A DNA stretch of 64,000 nt from Bombus terrestris (lineage: Eukaryota > Arthropoda > Insecta > Hymenoptera > Apidae): the NCBI RefSeq assembly GCF_910591885.1, contig NC_063276.1, positions 10,292,001 through 10,356,000 of the forward strand, given 5' to 3'. The notes beneath the pieces were generated by a model, which ran no database searches, was not told where the DNA came from, and worked only from the letters and a program-made list of their open reading frames with translations. Position numbers and translations under genes: made by a program. This document shows positions 58,330 through 64,000 of this stretch, in pieces; within the stretch, counting starts at the first letter, position 1; the number at the start of each line of letters is the position of its first letter.

Positions 58330-60580
58330 AAATTTCTATACATATATGAATGAATAATTCAAAATATACAACGGCTATTTGGTGATTACTTTCCGTAACA
58401 TTGAAATGCCCATCTGTCAACAGAGATGTTGAATTGGAAAAAATAGTCTATAGAATAATACTAATTTATGGAATAAATAGATAAAATTAAGTTTAATATG
58501 TACATACTGACTTCAAATATTCAAATGAATAAAGCGCATATAATACGGTTTTTGTTAAAAAAATAAAATTTTATTCGCTGTATTTGTAAAATATTCGATC
58601 TACACAGACTTCAATTGCTTGTCTCTTACATTCTTTTTACTCAATTTAAAAATTGGGAACACAAATACGATGATTTTCATTAGATGAAATGGTGAATCGA
58701 GTAGAACACATCGTTTTAGCTCTAATTTCTTCACATCATTTACATTTGTATTTTTAACTACAACAGTTCTTAAGAAAATGTTTTTTTATATTTATAAAAT
58801 ACTTGTAAATTTCAAAGTAATTTAATTATTTGTCTATAAAATACACTCAACGTCTACGTATTTACCGCAGACCTATGCGGAAGTAATAAATATAGTAACT
58901 AGTGTAAGAAATAGTTTAATGCACTGACCTTTAATTGTGAAAAAACAATGGTCAGGAATAAAAATCTACTTCAAAGTTTCAAAATTTTCAGATTGTAACT
59001 GTAACCTTTAAAAATATTGAAATTTAAATTTTAAAGTTTCATACTTAAACATGTTGATCTTCGAATTTCCCAATCTCGTGGTTTCTAATTGAGAATACCC
59101 AAAACATTAACATTTTTTCCTCATAATTTCCAGAACTACTCTCTGAGATCCTCTCTTCCGCAGAAAATTGATTTTCGTTTACTACACAACTTTTTCCAGC
59201 TATAGTAGAAATTCCATTATCCGTGCTCCCATTGTCCTAATACGATTTTATCTCTGCTATTCAAACGTATTATTATCTGAACGTATTTTATTTTACAACG
59301 ATATGTTTTGCTATTTTTTGAAACAGAAGTATTTTCTATACACTTCATTATAACATGATACAGTACAATGTATTGGCGCGTGTATGTTAAACTTTACGTT
59401 GTTGAAAATGAAAGTATACATAAAATAAAAAACATTAAGATAATTAAAAATGTTAAGGATTCGATTCCATTATAAAAAAAATAGGTATTAGAAAGTAACA
59501 GATTATGGACACTGAAAGATAGAAGGATGTAATTAAAGATTTCCCAGAACAATTATATATATTTATCTATTAGACAATAGGTTTTAAAACTTTTTGAAAA
59601 ATTGTATTTAATTTCCAAACTTATCACAATTTAAGCAGTTATTTGAAATTTGAAGGAGCCCACCAATTGTGGTTTTTAACTACTTAAATAACTCCGATAA
59701 AAATTTGATTCTGCTAATAAATAAATTATAGACATTTTTGATACGTGTACAGATACATAAACCTTAAAGTAGAAAAGGTTAAGTAATTAATGAAGAATTA
59801 TTCAGACACTATTAAATGATATTTTCCTCAATGTATATATGTGCTGCTTTTCAAACTTCTCCGTTTAGTATATTCAGCAACTTGTTAAAAATCATCGCAA
59901 GAAATTTCAGTGAATATGTTTCTTGAAATCTTGAAAAAATGAATCAGAATGAACAAAACGTACAATTCTACAGGAAAAACAGTTCTCTGAGAAACAGCGA
60001 TTATTCATTTATTAACTAATTTAAATAAGAATTTATTTGAATAAGATATTCAATAAGAACAGCGGCAAAAATTTATCAACAGGTAAGAGAGGGAAGATCA
60101 CGAGAGAGAAGAAAATTGAGAAACGTGTTCTCGGAATAAGGAAAAAATAAACCTACTTATGATACATACATTGTCTAGAATAATTGCTTTGCTAATGTAA
60201 TTCAATCTTCGAAATAAAGGTTTATGTAGCCATTGTATTAGAAATTTTAAAAAACATTGAATTATTCAAAATTATTAAATTAAGATATTTAGAAAGATTC
60301 ATATTTTCAAAATTGATTACAAAAAAATATGTTTTTTGCAGTCTTTTCAATTACAAGATATAGAAGTTTTAAGAAAAAGCTGAGTAAGGGTATTAAATAA
60401 TTTCTATAACAGAAGAATAAATAATAATTCATAATAATAGATAGTAGTTACCTTATAAATAATATAGTGATATCTACTATCCTTTCTGAAATATATAATA
60501 AATATTTTAGCAAAATATTCGATTTATTATACTCTAAACATTTATTTTACATCAGATTTGAAGAGAAGGTTTTATTTCCA
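58330..60580. other. AT-rich DNA, nothing recognised
   Basis: No supported gene, TIR pair or RNA gene. The minor frame at 59168-59353 has no context. Confidence 0.45.
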
Positions 60581-60584
60581 TCAG

Positions 60585-60850
60585 ATTTTCTATCGCTTTT
60601 ACCATTCGTTTTCGATTTTTGCGTTATTTAATGCCCTTCTTTTCAACATGCATTCTTTGAACAAATACTTCTCCAGTTTCCATTTCCTACAAAATTCTCC
60701 ATCCCGAACGATGGAGCCAACTTAGCCTGCATGATTCCTCAGAGACTCTTTCCATCACTTCAGACACCACTCTTTCATGTAATATTCAAAGCTATGATCA
60801 TCAACAACCGGCTTGTGATTTTACTGAAATGAAATAGTTGAAATATTACG
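60585..60850. other. Weak GC-richer island
   Basis: Slightly GC-richer than its flanks (CATCCCGAACGATGGAGCC, CAACAACCGGCTTGTG). No frame or mobile element signature. Confidence 0.25.
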
Positions 60851-60859
60851 TCAAATGGA

Positions 60860-63530
60860 ATTCAGGATTTATCAAAGAAATTTCTCTACGCATTTTCGTT
60901 TACTTTATATCATTAATTTTCTAACACTTTTCGATTTAATTTAAATGGTTCTCAAATTGTGGCACAACAAGAAATAAAATAATTCTTTATTAAGAGTAAA
61001 TTAAAAATATGGAATAACATTTTGTCATATGCGCCTATAATTTAAAAAAATTATTCTTTACTGTATACTGTACTGCTACTGAAAGACAGACAGTACAGTG
61101 CACAAGTATTTAAACGCCTAATGCATCAACATCAAAATCTTGATATTTTTGTAAGTTTTTGTTCAAAATTATGATTTAACAATACTTTTTCTATAGTTCA
61201 TTCCTTACTTCCAATCGTAATTGAAATAAAATACTTAATAAAATTTAATCTGAAACAATCTGCGTCATGCAAGTTACATATTTGTCTGTAATGAGTAACT
61301 GATATTTCAGTAAATTCATATGAATTTTCAGAAAGAAACACGTATTTTAGTTGCTTTAACATCACAATTCACTTAACTTAGATTTTCCTGCAGGAGTAAT
61401 TTTCGCTCATATATATTAACAAATGTTACTTATGATATTTAATAAGAAGTGAACAATGTAAGTATAGATTACTGATTTAATAAATAAATGTTACATGAGT
61501 ATAGAGTGAGCGAACTTCCTGAATGTGGTTACGAGGAGGAAAGTAGTCGAGGGTTAGGTTGGGGTCGAGGGGAGTATATAATTGTCATAAATTATAATTA
61601 TGATTGGAGAGATGAAACATTGTACACAAAGTTGCATTGATTAAATCTAATTATCACCTGTATCTATCTCATTATTCTGTTACAATGTTAAAATGTAATA
61701 ATTGACCAAGATCTTCAAGGAAACGATTGATTAAAAAATTCTGTTCATGTAAAAGTACGACTTCAAAATTTTTTTAAAGCCATTTACATACATAGAAAGT
61801 TATAGATTGGTAATGGATTAATATTTGTGTATTGACACATAATGTTTTGCTTTGAGAAGATTGTAGATGAATTAGTTAGAATATTCCAAAAATTCTGCTA
61901 AGGATTGACACATTGCATGGAATTAGAAAATAGTAAAAATAATGATGGTATACGTAAATGTGATGCAGAGAAAAATAAATAGATATAGAAAAGAATTTAA
62001 TTTTATTATTCAGAAGAACTATTTAACTAATGACTTTTGTATTAGAATACAAAATATCTATGGATTTTTTGTAGCTCAATATATAAAATGAAATAATAAT
62101 TTTGTAATATATTCCTGATAATTTTTCAGGTCATTTCTTCTAATTTTCTACAAAATTGAACGAAATTATGAAACTGGAATATATTTGTTTATAGACAATG
62201 TCAGCATGAATTTGGTACAATTTTTAATAATGTAATAATTTCTATCATTTTATCTTTCTCTCTTCTTATTTTCTAACGTTGCATAAATACATATAGAATC
62301 GAATTGCTCGAATAATTTACAGAGCATTGAAAACATCACCCTTGATATCGCAGATACATTCGTGTTCAGTGAAGTAAAGAAGCATGGTTTTACTGTTTTA
62401 TTCATTCTTCCTACAGCACGGAAATAATTCAGACTAAAAATACTCAAAATTATCATAAATTAATGGATACGGACACTCAAGGGAGCGAAGAATTTAAGTA
62501 CATCAATTATTCGTTCAGGAAAAATCTGTCTACGGCATCAGAGCCGACATTTTCAGCATTCTGTAAATTATTAAAGCGAATAAATTATTGAAACTACTGA
62601 ATTCTTGAAAATCGTACCAAGCTTTGATTCGCATTGTTTGTAAATACAATTAGAAATAGTGTCCACTACCCAGATTTGTTAAAGAGAAAGATTAAATATG
62701 TGCATGAAGGTTATTGTTATTTAAATACATGCTTATTTAATGAATATTCAAAATCGATTTTTTTGAAAGTAAAGCCTCATATGGAAAAATATACTAATTG
62801 TAGATCTACTTTTACATGAAAAAACATTTTTTTTCTCCAATACCTATAACTAAACTGAATTTTTATATTCTTATTTCAATTAGCTTACTTCCTATATTTC
62901 ATATTCTTGTGAAAATAATTTTAAAAGTAGGACTCGGGCAGAGATTTTATTTTATTATACGGAGTGGCAAGCAAATAGGTGATCAAACTTTGGTCCACAT
63001 TCTGTTGTTCCTAAAGATGAAAAAAGGTCACATGAAGATGGACCTGAGAACTCTTTTTCTCTGAGATGTTGATACTTTTTGATTATGATGAAGCATTTTA
63101 GGAATGTTTAAAATTACTTAAGAAATTTAAATTTATCATCTTACATTTTATTTCAATTCATTTTACCATCTATAAAATCATCTTAAAATTTTCAATTTCT
63201 TTATAGCAAAATCGAATAGTCTTATGAGCTTTCGCTCAAATACTCAATAGTTCAACTTATTGAAAATAGAGGGACATTACTAACTACATAACTGTTACAA
63301 TTACATTTTCTTGTATCCAGAATTCAATTTTTGGGTAATAAAATATTCTATTATGTTGGTTTTACAATTATGAAACAAGAAATAAGCTTATCTTCCATCG
63401 AATGCATCCTTTCTCCAATGAATGCAATTCATTCTTTTCGAGGAATGATTTCAAACATGGCATACTTCGTTCCTTATGTATTAATGATAACGATAATATA
63501 ACATTTTACAATCATTTCATATTAGTAATA
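60860..63530. other. AT-rich DNA with a possible Tc1-type end
   Basis: TACAGTGCACAAGTATTTAAACGCC at 61092 looks like a Tc1-family terminus without a visible partner. A short GC-richer patch (GGTTACGAGGAGGAAAGTAGTCGAGGG) lies at 61527. Two overlapping + frames at 62634-63064 are AT-driven and unsupported. Confidence 0.35.
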
Positions 63531-63539
63531 TGTGGTATA

Positions 63540-64000
63540 AGGTTTCTCAAGCGGACTACAGTTGTTTGAACCAAAGGGCTGCTTCGCTCAACAAATTTTT
63601 AAGCAATTTCTTCTGGTCTTCAACATTGAACAATATCTGTTGCCTCTTCCCGAAGGACTACCCAATTTACGTTATTGGGAACGTTGTGTTAATTGAGCCT
63701 TCTGACTGAACTCACTGAACTTTGAAATTTAGTAAGCTTTACTGAATTGATTGGTATCTGAATACTATTCTGACTTGCGAGAACTACTTACTTCTGTTCT
63801 TGATAGTCGTTTCTTCACTTCTCTGACGGCGGTTCTTTCTATTTTAGCACAACGCAACTCTAAACTGCGACAACTAAACTCTCCTCTCAGTGACCCTCGC
63901 CCCCTCCAGGAATCATCCTAGCTTCAAACTCTGATCAAGAATCTTCAAGGCCACTTATTGGCCTACTTCTCTAAAAACAACGGCCAATCAGCATCTCTGC
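63540..64000 (-). other. GC-richer segment running off the window edge
   Basis: Sharp composition change at about 63540. Read on the minus strand from the window edge it has CCAAT-type motifs in inverted arrangement (GGCCAATCA at 63982-63990 and TATTGGCC at 63956-63963 on +), then a purine-rich stretch, then GTAAGTAG-like donor sequence (complement of CTACTTACTTC near 63784). A direct near-repeat ACTGAACTCACTGAACTTTG lies at 63705-63724. It could be a promoter with 5' UTR, or an LTR of an element lying beyond 64000. Not resolvable in this window. Confidence 0.3.

Noticed and set aside
1..64000. CRISPR arrays, bacterial operons, rRNA genes
   Set aside because: Sequence character is eukaryotic throughout: TIR elements with TA and TTAA duplications, non-LTR retrotransposons, AT-rich deserts. 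No direct-repeat/spacer array or rRNA-like sequence was seen.

Overview
This is a 64 kb stretch of AT-rich eukaryotic nuclear DNA with no convincing intact protein-coding gene. The organism is probably an insect, and an aculeate hymenopteran (bee-like) is my best guess. That is inferred from three things: long AT-rich deserts with short CpG-rich islands, an (A/T)-biased ground sequence with CT microsatellites, and the repeat content (decayed Jockey and I-type LINEs, mariner with a TTAGGTTATCCCATAAGTTC-type end, several piggyBac-like TTAA elements, Tc1-like elements). No open reading frame longer than about 126 codons exists. The longest ones lie inside dead transposons or look like chance frames in AT-rich DNA. 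The window is therefore best read as an intergenic desert or part of a very large intron.

Layout. 1-3.8 kb: a deleted mariner (265-481), then a heavily mutated Jockey-type LINE on the + strand (about 545-3790) interrupted by the end of a piggyBac-like element (2764-2896). 3.8-16 kb: AT-rich DNA with purine-biased degenerate repeats, GC-richer islands, a CT microsatellite (9179-9219) and a degenerate tandem triplication (about 10806-11430). 16-20 kb: a complete 624-bp piggyBac-like MITE (16084-16715), a solo LTR (16754-17262) and a Tc1-like element (18413-19615). 20-30 kb: mostly unique AT-rich DNA with islands, a Tc1 transposase fragment (26647-26838) and copies of a dispersed repeat. 30-33.5 kb: an I-group LINE on the - strand with ORF1, endonuclease, RT and RNase H remnants, carrying a nested TIR element (31600-31819). 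34-42 kb: a foldback element (about 34690-35010), a second piggyBac-like MITE (36325-36771), another Tc1-like copy (38918-39385), and a third piggyBac-like element that still carries the cysteine-rich transposase C terminus (40848-41516). 42-64 kb: a long-arm foldback element (44872-45525), several hairpins, another Tc1-like copy (50846-51787), a degenerate repeat tract (52.5-53.2 kb), islands, and a GC-richer segment running off the right edge (63540-64000).

Nothing here works together as an operon or pathway. What the window mainly records is repeated insertion, nesting and decay of mobile DNA around a set of short GC-richer islands, which are the most plausible host regulatory or exon-proximal DNA. 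All repeat and domain calls were made by eye from the sequence and translated frames; no database was searched.
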